From NCBI RefSeq assembly GCF_022179525.1, contig NZ_BPQX01000033.1, forward strand, positions 203,668 to 267,667: a stretch of DNA of 64,000 nucleotides, given 5' to 3'. Both the position numbers and the translations under genes were made by a program. Numbering within the stretch: the stretch's first letter is position 1; every line of letters begins with the position of its first letter. Origin of the DNA: Methylobacterium persicinum (GTDB lineage: Bacteria; Pseudomonadota; Alphaproteobacteria; Rhizobiales; Beijerinckiaceae). Positions 35,413-44,019 of this stretch are shown here, piece after piece. The notes beneath the pieces are model-generated. The model was not told where the DNA came from. It did no database searches and saw nothing but the letters and a program-made list of their open reading frames with translations.

Positions 35413-36789
35413 TCAGAAGATCTTGCCCGGATTCAGCCGGTTATCCGGGTCCAGGGCGCGCTTGACCAGCCGCATGGTCGCAAGTTCCGCAGGCGAACGC
35501 GAAAGGGGAAGCTTGCCCCGCTTCTCCAGCCCGATGCCGTGCTCAGCCGAGACGGAGCCCTTCAACTCGGCCAGAGGCTCGTAGATCGCCGCGTCGATGG
35601 CAGCGTTGCCGGCGGCGTCGAGGCGTGTCGTGTTCCAGTGGAGGTTGTTGTCGCCGATATGTCCATAGACCACCGCCCGGCAGTCCGGGATGGCGTTGAG
35701 GCGCGCTAGAGCGCCTCTCACATAGCCGTCCATCCGGTCGAGCGGGACACTCACGTCGAAGGCACGGACGAGGCCATCGGCGTTCATGTTCTCCACCCGG
35801 TCGCGGATGCGCCACATCGCCTGCCGCTGATCTTCCGATGAGGCTAGCGCCGCGTCGAGAACGGTACCCTCGCCCATCAGCCTATCGAGCACATCGACGA
35901 ACCTGTCGGTTTCCTCCGGAAGGCACTCCATTTCGATGATGGCATAGAACGCGTAGTCGGGCTTAAGCGGCGGCGTCGCCCGGCCGGGCTTGGTCATGAG
36001 CCGGTAGAAGTCGGGCCACAGCCCCTCGAAGGACGACACCCGCCCCTGGAAGGCCGCTTGCGCCGCCCGGAGCAGCCGGGCGCCTTCGTCTACGCCGGGG
36101 CAACCGACGAGGGCTGTGGCGTAACCGACCGGCTCCGGCCGGAGGCGCAGGACGGCCCTGGTCACGATCCCCAGCGTCCCTTCGGTCCCCAGAAAGAGCT
36201 GCTTCAGATCGAGACCGGTGTTGTTCTTGATGAGCGGGCGCATGGACGACACCACCGTCCCGTCTGCCAACACGGCTTCGAGGCCGAGGACTATGTCGCG
36301 CATCATCCCGTAGCGGAGGACGCGCAGGCCGCCCGCATTGGTCGATATGGTGCCGCCCACCGTCGCAGAGCCGCGGGCCCCCAGATCGAGGGGAAAGAAC
36401 AGGCCGGCATTCCGGGCCGCATCCTGCACCGCTTCGATGGTGGCGCCGCTGCCCGCCACCATCGTCATGGCCAGGGGATCGGCCGGCTCGATGGTCGTCA
36501 TCCGCTCAGTCGAGAGGGTGATCTGATCGGGGGCGCAGAGAATCCCGTCCACGAGGCCGGTGGCGCCACCCCGGGGCACGATGGTGACGCTCGCCTCGGC
36601 GCAGGCGGTCATTACCCGGCTGGTCTCTTCCGTGTCCCGCGGGCGCACGAGGGCGAGGGCCGCACAGGGCTCGGCCGGCCGCGTCCAGGCCGCCGGCCGG
36701 GAACGCAGCTCCTCCCCGGTCACGAGGCCGGAGGGCCCGACGATGGCGGAGAGACGGTCAAGGATCGCGGTTGAGGGTCTATCGCTCAT
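35413..36789 (-). CDS. FAD-binding 2-hydroxyacid oxidoreductase (GlcD / D-lactate dehydrogenase type)
   Basis: A 458-residue VAO-type flavoprotein. The FAD-binding domain (about 35-210) has SVTIVPRGGATGLVDG, then LDLGARGSATVGGTISTNAG. The C-terminal cap has the metal-site motifs VVYGHIGDNNLHWN and SAEHGIGLEKRG and ends LDPDNRLNPGKIF. Relatives oxidise D-lactate, glycolate or D-2-hydroxyglutarate. It follows the TRAP binding protein gene (63-bp gap) on the same strand and is divergent from a D-2-hydroxyacid dehydrogenase gene, so a hydroxyacid pathway fits. Exact substrate unknown. Confidence 0.88.
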   Translation of the reverse strand: MSDRPSTAILDRLSAIVGPSGLVTGEELRSRPAAWTRPAEPCAALALVRPRDTEETSRVMTACAEASVTIVPRGGATGLVDGILCAPDQITLSTERMTTIEPADPLAMTMVAGSGATIEAVQDAARNAGLFFPLDLGARGSATVGGTISTNAGGLRVLRYGMMRDIVLGLEAVLADGTVVSSMRPLIKNNTGLDLKQLFLGTEGTLGIVTRAVLRLRPEPVGYATALVGCPGVDEGARLLRAAQAAFQGRVSSFEGLWPDFYRLMTKPGRATPPLKPDYAFYAIIEMECLPEETDRFVDVLDRLMGEGTVLDAALASSEDQRQAMWRIRDRVENMNADGLVRAFDVSVPLDRMDGYVRGALARLNAIPDCRAVVYGHIGDNNLHWNTTRLDAAGNAAIDAAIYEPLAELKGSVSAEHGIGLEKRGKLPLSRSPAELATMRLVKRALDPDNRLNPGKIF

Positions 36790-36852
36790 GATGCTTCGGA
36801 TATCACTGCCGCGTCGCTCCGTCCCCCGGGTCCAGCCGTCCCGCGCCGGAGG

Positions 36853-37869
36853 TCAGGCGAGTTTGCCGGTATATTTCTCCAGGATCGACCAACCTTCTTC
36901 GCCGTAGCGGCCCTTCCAATCGTTGTAGAAGCCGGCCTTCCGCAGCTTGTCACGGAAGGGGGCGGGGTCCGGCTTGTTGAAGACCATGCCGTTCTTGGTC
37001 AGGTCGTCCTGCAGGCTCGCGTTCAACTTGGCGACGTCTTCGCGCTCTTTCATCCCGGCGGCATTGATGTGCTTCGTCACCATGTCCCGAAGGTCCGGGG
37101 GCAGACGCTCGAAGGCCCGGCGATTCGCAAGGAACCAGTATCCGTCCCACATGTGGTTCGTGAGCGAACAGTATTTCTGCACTTCGTAGAACTTGGTCGT
37201 GGAGATGACCGCGAGGGGGTTTTCCTGGCCCTCGACGATCTTGGTCTGCAGTGCCGAATAGGTCTCGTTCAAGTTGATCGAAGTCGGCGCCGCGTCGAAC
37301 GCCTTGAACATCGATGTCCAGAGCGGCGACACCGGCACCCGGATCTTAAAGCCCTTGAAGTCGTCCGGCATCGCGATGGGCCGCGTCGACGAGGTCGTCT
37401 GGCGGTAGCCGTTGTCCCAGATCTTCTCCATAGCGACGAGGTTCGCCTTGGCGATCTGGCCCCGGACCCAGGCCCCGAGTTCACCGTCCATCGCCGCCCA
37501 GACCTTGTCGTAGTCGGGAAAGGCGTAGCCGATGCCGTTGATCGAGGCGTTCGGCACCAGGGTGGACAGGATCAGCGGCGACATCGTGAAGAATTCGACG
37601 CCGCCGTTGCGCAGCTGGCTCAACGTATCCGTGTCGGACCCGAGCTGGCTGGAGGGGAAGACCTTCAGATCGAAGCGGCCGCCGCTCTCCGTGCGGAGGG
37701 CATCGGCCATTTCCCGGGCGCGCACATTCATCGGGTGCGTGTCGGGCAGGTTATTCGCGTATTTATAGGTAAACTCGGCCCGTTGTGCCCTGGCGACATG
37801 GGGCGACGCGACACCAGCGACCACCAGGGTGGAACCGGCCGACAGCAGGCGGCGGCGGGTAAAGAGCAT
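36853..37869 (-). CDS. TRAP transporter substrate-binding protein, DctP family, orphan
   Basis: A 338-residue periplasmic receptor. It begins MLFTRRRLLSAGS followed by VVAGVASPHVARA, a twin-arginine-type signal. The mature part reads YKYANNLPDTHPMNVRARE and carries the DctP motif NETYSALQTKIVEGQENPLA and the arginine region FKIRVPVSPLW. No DctQ/DctM pair is adjacent; the window's only TRAP permease is at 9.2-11.1 kb and has its own receptor. It probably works with permeases elsewhere. It is upstream of the FAD hydroxyacid oxidase on the same strand. Confidence 0.88.
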   Translation of the reverse strand: MLFTRRRLLSAGSTLVVAGVASPHVARAQRAEFTYKYANNLPDTHPMNVRAREMADALRTESGGRFDLKVFPSSQLGSDTDTLSQLRNGGVEFFTMSPLILSTLVPNASINGIGYAFPDYDKVWAAMDGELGAWVRGQIAKANLVAMEKIWDNGYRQTTSSTRPIAMPDDFKGFKIRVPVSPLWTSMFKAFDAAPTSINLNETYSALQTKIVEGQENPLAVISTTKFYEVQKYCSLTNHMWDGYWFLANRRAFERLPPDLRDMVTKHINAAGMKEREDVAKLNASLQDDLTKNGMVFNKPDPAPFRDKLRKAGFYNDWKGRYGEEGWSILEKYTGKLA

Positions 37870-38091
37870 GGCGAACGCCTTCCCGGTCGGGGCCCCTCGG
37901 GCCCGGCATTTCCTCGTCACCCACGGGTTGGCCCCGCGGATTTTGTATGCACCGCCATCGATAGTCGCGGCCAAGGTCGTGTCAATGCATCTTGAGCGTC
38001 GGTGGACCAGTGGCGGCGCGGTTGTCAGCGGCCCTGGATCGGGCCACGCTCAACCTGCGGATCTCGCCGCCGGGCCGAAGCCACGCTGAAG

Positions 38092-39048
38092 ATGCAGAAC
38101 TGTCTGATCCTGGACGACTACCAGAATGCCGCGCTCGGGCTGGCGGAGTGGACGCGCCTCGCCGGGCGCGTCGCCGTCGGTACGGTGACGGAGCATATTC
38201 CCGACCGCGACGCCCTGGTGGCGCGCCTCACGGATGCTGAGATCCTGGTCATCATGCGGGAGCGCACGCCCTTCCCCGCCGCTTTGCTGGAACGGTTGCC
38301 GCGGTTGAAGCTGCTCGTCACCAGCGGCATGCGCAACGCGTCCATCGACCTTGCGGCCGCGCGTGCCCGGGGCATCACCGTCTGCGGCACCGATTCGAGC
38401 CCGACGCCGCCCACGGAGCTGACCTGGGCGCTGATCCTCGGCCTTGCCCGTCACCTGCCCTTGGAGGTCGCGAACCTGCGTGGCGGCGGGCCGTGGCAGA
38501 GCACCATCGGCGCCGACTTGTCGGGGGCAACCCTCGGCATCCTCGGCCTCGGCAAAATCGGAGCGCGCGTCGCGCAGGCCGGGCGCGCGTTCGGGATGAA
38601 TGTCGTCGCTTGGAGTCAGAACCTCACCGCCGGACAAGCTGAGGAGGCCGGGGTGGCGTTGGCGCCGTCGAAGGACGCTTTGTTCGAGGCGGCGGATTTC
38701 CTGACGCTTCACCTCGTCCTGAGCGACCGCAGCCGAAGTATCGTCGGCGAGGATGAGCTGCGGCGGATGCGGCCGAGCGCGTACCTCGTCAACACGTCCC
38801 GCGCCGGGCTCGTGGATCAGTCCGCGCTTCTGCGGGCGTTGGAGGAGGGCTGGATCGCCGGCGCCGGCCTCGACGTGTTTGAAACCGAGCCGCTGCCCGC
38901 AGACAGCCCGTTCCGCCGCCTGCCGAACGTCCTTGCCCTGCCCCACCTCGGCTACGTCTCGCGGGCGAACTACACGCGCTTCTTCACGCAGGCGGTGGAA
39001 GATATCGAGGCCTGGCTTGCCGGGGCGCCTGTCCGCTTGTTGGGCTGA
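38092..39048 (+). CDS. D-2-hydroxyacid dehydrogenase family protein
   Basis: A 318-residue NAD-dependent dehydrogenase. The cofactor loop is GILGLGKIGARVAQ around residue 150. The catalytic arginine is in VNTSRAGLVD, the glutamate in FETEPLP and the histidine in LPHLGY, so the triad is complete. The first strand opens NCLILDDYQN, a common variant of this subfamily. The ATG at 38092 is chosen over an arginine-rich upstream extension. It is divergent from the orphan TRAP receptor and hydroxyacid oxidase (222-bp gap), and converges on the ABC permease gene six bases from its stop. Confidence 0.9.
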   Translation: MQNCLILDDYQNAALGLAEWTRLAGRVAVGTVTEHIPDRDALVARLTDAEILVIMRERTPFPAALLERLPRLKLLVTSGMRNASIDLAAARARGITVCGTDSSPTPPTELTWALILGLARHLPLEVANLRGGGPWQSTIGADLSGATLGILGLGKIGARVAQAGRAFGMNVVAWSQNLTAGQAEEAGVALAPSKDALFEAADFLTLHLVLSDRSRSIVGEDELRRMRPSAYLVNTSRAGLVDQSALLRALEEGWIAGAGLDVFETEPLPADSPFRRLPNVLALPHLGYVSRANYTRFFTQAVEDIEAWLAGAPVRLLG

Positions 39049-39054
39049 GCGCCT

Positions 39055-40149
39055 TCAACCGGCCCGCGGGTCGAGGGCGTCGGTGAGGCCGTCGCCCAGC
39101 AGGTTCAGGCAGACCAACGTGGCGATCAGGAACGTGGCCGGCGCTGCGAGCATGTGGGGCGCCGCCTCGATGGCCCGCGCCCCCTCGGCGATCAACACGC
39201 CCCAGCTCGTCTCGGGCTCCTGCACGCCGAGCCCGAGGAACGACAGAAAGCTCTCGAGCAGGATGACCCGCGGCACGAGGAGCGTCGCCGCCACCGCCAC
39301 TGGCCCAAGGGTGTTCGGCACCACGTGCCGCCGGATGATTCCCGCGGCGGGGAGGCCGAGGGCGCGCGCGGCGCGAACGAAGTCGCGTTCACGCAGGGAT
39401 AGGGTCTGCGCCCGGACGATCCGCGCCATGTCGAGCCATTCGACGGCGGCGATGGCAAGCAGCATCAGGACGAGGCTCGCCCGGAAGAACACCAGCAGCT
39501 TGATGACGAAGAAGACGAAGGGCAGCGCGTAGAGCGCGTCCACCACCCGCATCATCGCCGCATCGACGGCCCCGCCCGCGAAGCCGGCCACCGCTCCGTA
39601 GGTGACGCCGATCAGGAGGGCCACCGCCGTCGCCGTCAGTCCGACCGCCAGGGAGATGCGCCCGGCCACGAGGCTACGCGTCAGCAGATCGCGCCCGTGG
39701 ATATCGGTGCCGAGGAGGAAGCGGAGCCGCTTCACCGCAACTTCGAGGGTCAGGCGCCGCCCGTCGTCCTCATTTGCCGCGACGACGGCCGGGCCGAACA
39801 GGTCGGATCGCGGCAGGTAGACGAGGCTGCGCCGGTCGATGGGCTGGTCCGCGGCAAGGACGAGCCGCAGATTATCGCCGACGCGATCCGCCGCGACCAC
39901 CCGGGCACGCATGCGGAACGCGATGCGGTTCAGGGCGGGTGTGAGATGCGCCGCATCCGGCTGCGGTGTCAGCCCGGCCGGCAACTGGCGGAGGTCGGGA
40001 TAGAAGCGGTCCGGCGCATGACCCGTCAGGGCAGGGCCGACGAGGCAGGCCGCCGCAAGGAGCGTCAGGACGACGAGGGCCGTTATCGCTCCACGCTCGC
40101 GCACCAATCGCCCGAGGAACTGCCGCCCGGGCCCGCCCTGCCCGCTCAT
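39055..40149 (-). CDS. peptide-type ABC transporter permease, DppC/OppC family, with periplasmic insert
   Basis: A 364-residue permease. TM1 is about residues 21-41 (ITALVVLTLLAAACLVGPAL). The family motif GTDIHGRDLLTRSLVAGRISL marks the start of the core, and the ATPase-contact region is FVRAARALGLPAAGIIRRHVVPN. Between TM1 and the core lie about 95 residues of soluble sequence (residues 48-140), longer than in ordinary OppC. The ATG at 40149 overlaps the upstream permease stop (ATGA). No ATPase gene follows; the next gene is convergent. Confidence 0.87.
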   Translation of the reverse strand: MSGQGGPGRQFLGRLVRERGAITALVVLTLLAAACLVGPALTGHAPDRFYPDLRQLPAGLTPQPDAAHLTPALNRIAFRMRARVVAADRVGDNLRLVLAADQPIDRRSLVYLPRSDLFGPAVVAANEDDGRRLTLEVAVKRLRFLLGTDIHGRDLLTRSLVAGRISLAVGLTATAVALLIGVTYGAVAGFAGGAVDAAMMRVVDALYALPFVFFVIKLLVFFRASLVLMLLAIAAVEWLDMARIVRAQTLSLRERDFVRAARALGLPAAGIIRRHVVPNTLGPVAVAATLLVPRVILLESFLSFLGLGVQEPETSWGVLIAEGARAIEAAPHMLAAPATFLIATLVCLNLLGDGLTDALDPRAG

Positions 40150-41069
40150 GCGTCCGTCCGCAGGCGTGGATCGAGCCATGCGCAGGCGAGGTCGGCGGCG
40201 AGGTTCAGGACGATGACGAGGGCCGCCACCAGCAGCACCACGCCCATGACCAAAGTGTAGTCCCGATTGAGCGCGCCCTCGACGAAATAGCGCCCGATCC
40301 CGGGCAGTCCGAAGATCGTTTCGACGACGACCGACCCGGTGAGAAGGGCGGCGGCGAGCGGTCCGAGATAGGCCACCACGGGCAAGAGGGCGCCCCGGAG
40401 CGCGTGTCTAACAACCCGGCCTGGCGGGAGTCCGAACGCGCGCATGGTCCGGATCGGCTGGGTGCGAAGCACTTCCCCGAGGGAGGCGCGGGTCAGCCGC
40501 GCCAGGGCGCCGACCTGCGGCAGGGCGAGGGTGGCGACGGGCAGCACGAGGTGGCGCGGGTCGCCGTCCTCCCAGCCGCTCAGGGGAAGCCATCGAAGGG
40601 TCAGCCCAAAGGCGATCTGAAGCAGCGGGGCGACAACGAAGCTCGGCAAGGACAGTGTGAGCGCGGCGGACAGACCGATGGCGCGGTCGATCCATCCGCC
40701 CCGACGCAGGGCGGCGGCGCAGCCCAAGCCGATGCCGAGACAGCAGGAGACGGCGAGCGCCAGCACTCCAAGGGTCGCTGAGACGGGTAAACCACGGCCG
40801 ATCAGCCCCGCCACAGTCATGTCCCGGAACGAGAAGGAGGGTCCGAGATCCCCCCTTATCAGGGAGGCGAGGTAGCTGCCGAACTGCACGATGAGCGGCC
40901 TGTCGAGACCATAGACCTTCCGCAGATTCTCCATCGCCGCCGGAGAGAGGGGCCGCTCGAGATCGAACGGCCCACCGGGCGCGAGGCGCATGAGGAAGAA
41001 GCTCACGGCGACGACGGCCAACAAAGTCGGCACACCTTGCCCCAACCGCCGCAGGACAAGCCCGATCAC
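40146..41069 (-). CDS. peptide-type ABC transporter permease, DppB/OppB family
   Basis: A 307-residue permease with six hydrophobic segments. The N-terminus follows the family (LRRLGQGVPTLLAVVAVSFFLMRLAPGGPFD), then YGLDRPLIVQFGSYLASLIRGDLGPSF, and the ATPase-contact loop TMRAFGLPPGRVVRHALRGALLP, ending with GRYFVEGALNRDYTLVMGVVLL. The start is GTG at 41069, overlapping the binding-protein stop (GTGA). Part of the five-gene minus-strand operon 43611-39055. Confidence 0.9.
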   Translation of the reverse strand: MIGLVLRRLGQGVPTLLAVVAVSFFLMRLAPGGPFDLERPLSPAAMENLRKVYGLDRPLIVQFGSYLASLIRGDLGPSFSFRDMTVAGLIGRGLPVSATLGVLALAVSCCLGIGLGCAAALRRGGWIDRAIGLSAALTLSLPSFVVAPLLQIAFGLTLRWLPLSGWEDGDPRHLVLPVATLALPQVGALARLTRASLGEVLRTQPIRTMRAFGLPPGRVVRHALRGALLPVVAYLGPLAAALLTGSVVVETIFGLPGIGRYFVEGALNRDYTLVMGVVLLVAALVIVLNLAADLACAWLDPRLRTDA

Positions 41070-42658
41070 GCGACGAGGCTCAGGTAGCGGGTGGGTGCCG
41101 CGTTCCGAAGGTTGGGATGGTAGCCACGAAGCCGCGGGGCGATGAGCGCCTTCGTTCGGTAGTGCATCAGCGGAATCCAGGGCAGCTCGCGCAAGGCGAT
41201 CGCTTCAGCGGCGTAGAGAAGGTTGGCGCGCCGTGTCAGATCCATTTCCCGGGCAGCCTCGGCCAGGAGCCGGTCGTATTCCGCATCCGACCAGTGCCCG
41301 GCATTGAACCCGTCATTGCCGGTCTGGAGCAGGAAAAGAAAATTCTGCGGGTCCGAATAGTCGGCCACCCACGACATCCGAGCGATATCGAAATCACCCC
41401 CGTCGCGGAGATAGGCGAAATGCGTCTTTGCATCCGTGTAGACGAAACGGGTGACGACGCCGAGATCGCGCCACATCTCCGCAAGCGCCACCGCCGTATT
41501 GCGGTTATTGTCGCTCATGTTGAAGCGATACTCGACGTGAAGCGGATTGGTCTTCGGATCGTAGCCCGCTGCCGCGAGCAACCCCCTCGCCTCCTCCTCA
41601 TGGTCGATGGGAAGACCCTTGCGCCCCTCGATTTCGGGGGGCGTGCGGTAATGGTCGAGGCCGTCCGGGCAGAGGGAGTAGGCCGGGCTCATCGTGCCGC
41701 CGAAGATCGCTTCAGCGAGGTATTCCCGGTCGATCACCAGGGATAACGCGCGCCGCACGCGGACATCCGTGAACGGCCGCTTGCGCGTGTTGAGGGCAAG
41801 CGCCGCAAGGCCGAGCGCCGGCCCGAGCACCACCTGCGTACCGAACCGCGCGCGCAGGGTATCCATCTGGTCGCCCGGCAGGTCGGACAGGGAATCGATC
41901 TCGCCGGCGGCATAGCGGCGGACGGCCCCCGAGAGATCTGGAGTGGGCACATAGGCGATCCGGCTAATCGCCACCGAACCCGCATCCGGGTGATGGGGAT
42001 TGACCTCCAGCAGAATCCGGTCGCCCGGAACGCGATCCACGAGCCGGTAGGGACCGTTCGTGACGAGGTTGCCCGGCCTCGTGAAGGCCTCGCCGTAACG
42101 GGCGATGGAGGCAGCGTGGACGGGCGCCGCCGTCTGGTGGGTCAGGAGTTCGAGGAAATAGGGTGTCGGCTGTTCAAGACGGATCTCCACGGTGGCGGGA
42201 TCGAGGGCGGCGACACCCAGGTTCACGACCGGCCTCTCACCGCGGTTCACGGCTGCAGCCCCGGCAATTGGATAGAGAACTTCGGCGTACTTGGCCCCCG
42301 TCGCCGGATCCATGATCCGTCGAAGGGAGAAGACGAAGTCGTCCGCTGTGACGGCGTCACCGTTTGACCAGCGGCCGTCCGGCCGCAGGGTGAAGCGGTA
42401 GGTCATGCCATCGGCCGAGGCGGACCAGTCCTTCGCTGCGCCAGACACGATGGCGCCGCGGTTGTCGTAGGTGAGAAGCCCGTCGCAGAGGTCGCGCAGC
42501 AGATGCGCCTCCGCGACCGTCGAGGACTTATGCGGATCGAGCGTTTCAGGATCGGCATCGTTGCCCCGGCGGTACAGGGTATCCGCCGCGGCGGCGGCCG
42601 GGCCGTACAGGGCGAGTGCGGTGGAGCCGGCGAGCCAGTCCCGCCGCCGCAGGCGCAT
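41066..42658 (-). CDS. peptide-type ABC transporter substrate-binding protein (SBP family 5)
   Basis: A 530-residue periplasmic receptor of the OppA/DppA family. MRLRRRDWLAGSTALALYG followed by AAAAADT is a signal peptide with twin-arginine character. The mature protein opens RRGNDADPETLDPHKSSTVAEAHLLRDLCDGLL, the standard cluster, and includes RPFTDVRVRRALSLVIDREYLAEAIF. Its ATG shares one base with the stop of the GlcG-like gene before it (TGATG) and its stop overlaps the next gene. Candidate ligands are peptides, or heme, which the Dpp system also carries in E. coli. Confidence 0.9.
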   Translation of the reverse strand: MRLRRRDWLAGSTALALYGPAAAAADTLYRRGNDADPETLDPHKSSTVAEAHLLRDLCDGLLTYDNRGAIVSGAAKDWSASADGMTYRFTLRPDGRWSNGDAVTADDFVFSLRRIMDPATGAKYAEVLYPIAGAAAVNRGERPVVNLGVAALDPATVEIRLEQPTPYFLELLTHQTAAPVHAASIARYGEAFTRPGNLVTNGPYRLVDRVPGDRILLEVNPHHPDAGSVAISRIAYVPTPDLSGAVRRYAAGEIDSLSDLPGDQMDTLRARFGTQVVLGPALGLAALALNTRKRPFTDVRVRRALSLVIDREYLAEAIFGGTMSPAYSLCPDGLDHYRTPPEIEGRKGLPIDHEEEARGLLAAAGYDPKTNPLHVEYRFNMSDNNRNTAVALAEMWRDLGVVTRFVYTDAKTHFAYLRDGGDFDIARMSWVADYSDPQNFLFLLQTGNDGFNAGHWSDAEYDRLLAEAAREMDLTRRANLLYAAEAIALRELPWIPLMHYRTKALIAPRLRGYHPNLRNAAPTRYLSLVA

Positions 42659-43095
42659 CAGGCGCCGGTCTCGGCCTTGAGCCCCGCGGCTTCGATGCCG
42701 GCCACGGCGCAGATCTCGTCGTTGTCGGAGGTATCGCCCGAGATGCCGACGGCGCCAAGCAGCCGCCCCTCGGCCGATCGGACGAGCACGCCGCCGGGCA
42801 CCGGCACCAGGGCCGCGGGTCCTGCGACATGGCTGACGGCCGCGATGAAGTAGGGTTGGGCCTCTGCGCGGGCATGGAGCGCCCGCGTGCCCAGGCCGAG
42901 GGCTAACGCGCCATTCGCCTTGCCGCAGGCGATCTCCGCGCGGCGGAGGGAGGTCCCGTCCTCGACCTCCACGCATTTCAGCGCGCCGCGCGCATCGTAC
43001 ACGACCACCGCCATAGGCTTCAGCCCATGTTCCCGCGCCGTGGCTAGGGCTTTGGCCACGATGGTGCGGGCGGCATCGAGGGAGAGGTCGATCAT
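42658..43095 (-). CDS. GlcG/HbpS-family (DUF336) protein
   Basis: A 145-residue single-domain protein of the GlcG/HbpS fold. It opens LSLDAARTIVAKALATAREHGLKPMAVVVYDARGAL, then has RAEIACGKANGALALGLGTR and the typical glycine-rich GGVLVRSAEGRLLGAVGISGDTSDNDE. HbpS of Streptomyces binds heme and works with a sensor kinase; GlcG of the glycolate locus has no proven function. Here it lies between a GAF protein and a peptide-type binding protein, and its stop shares a base with the latter's start. Confidence 0.88.
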   Translation of the reverse strand: MIDLSLDAARTIVAKALATAREHGLKPMAVVVYDARGALKCVEVEDGTSLRRAEIACGKANGALALGLGTRALHARAEAQPYFIAAVSHVAGPAALVPVPGGVLVRSAEGRLLGAVGISGDTSDNDEICAVAGIEAAGLKAETGA

Positions 43096-43113
43096 CGGCT
43101 CGGGATTCCGGAA

Positions 43114-43611
43114 CTAGGTCTGCGACAGGCGGGAGAAGGCAGCCCCGGCGACCTGCGCCAGAACTTCCAATCGCCTGACCGTAGCATGGTCCGGTTCGAC
43201 ATAGGCACACCAATAGGCGCCCAGGGCGGCCACCGGTTCCGGTGCGCCCATCGGCACCATGGCAAGGCTGCGCATGGACGTCCGGTGATAGGCGATCTGG
43301 GGAACGCGGGGGTCGCCCTCGAGATCGGGAATGACCACCGACTCCCGGTTCAGCATTGCCCAGCCGGAGACGCACTCGGTCATTGGGAAACGGGCGCCCC
43401 GCCAAAGGGGCTCGATCGCATCCTCGGCGACATAATGGCAGACGCCATCCACGCGGAGGACCACGGCGATTCCATCCGACCCCACGATGTCGCGGGCGGT
43501 ATCACACAGGACGGCGGCCACTTCGTCGATGGAGCGCGCAGCCGCTAGCCGCTTCGCGGCTACAGCCAACCTCATCCCCTGGTCATCTTCGCAATCGATT
43601 GTCAGCAACAT
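43114..43611 (-). CDS. GAF-domain protein
   Basis: A 165-residue single GAF domain, the small-ligand or redox sensor fold: AAKRLAAARSIDEVAAVLCDTARDIVGSDGIAVVL, the central FPMTECVSGWAMLNRESVVIPDLEGDPRVP and RSLAMVPMGAPEPVAALGAYW. No output domain is attached. The start is probably MLLTIDCEDDQ at 43611; an earlier ATG at 43641 is possible. It is the first gene of the operon with GlcG-like, binding protein and two permeases, so it may sense the transported ligand. Confidence 0.85.
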   Translation of the reverse strand: MLLTIDCEDDQGMRLAVAAKRLAAARSIDEVAAVLCDTARDIVGSDGIAVVLRVDGVCHYVAEDAIEPLWRGARFPMTECVSGWAMLNRESVVIPDLEGDPRVPQIAYHRTSMRSLAMVPMGAPEPVAALGAYWCAYVEPDHATVRRLEVLAQVAGAAFSRLSQT

Positions 43612-44019
43612 TGAGAAACTCGCGATGAACCATCGCTGCAAGGGATCTCACGACCCTCGCACATCTACAGTCCATAAAGCCGGAATGCGTCAAACCCGTT
43701 CCACGGCTAAGCTATCGCCACGGTGCGTCGCTCGTCGTCGCGCCCGCGACACACCCGTTAAAAACCGCACGAAGGATGCGCCTGATATTCAATTATATGG
43801 GTATCATTACCTAAAGCAGCGTTCCCCTGATCCCATCGGCGATGGTCGCAAAAGTTTGCGGGACGGCGTACGCATCGGGCTCAATCGCGATCCGATGATC
43901 AACACCGATCACCTCGCCGCGCATGCCGCGGCGTGATTGACGCTTCAACGGTTTGCCAGCCTCGTGCAACATGCCGGGGCAAGGAAGCTCCGCTGAACCA
44001 AATTCCGTAACGGCAGGAT
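43612..44019. other. intergenic region between GAF gene and ccdA-like gene
   Basis: A 408-bp divergent promoter region. An AT-rich patch lies around 43785-43815 (GATATTCAATTATATGGG), a likely place for promoter elements. I find no repeat, RNA gene, hairpin with a T-run, or credible small reading frame. Confidence 0.4.

Noticed and set aside
41066-43405. Long N-terminal extension of the peptide-binding protein
   Set aside because: The extra codons overlap the GlcG-like and GAF genes out of phase; the signal peptide begins at 42658.
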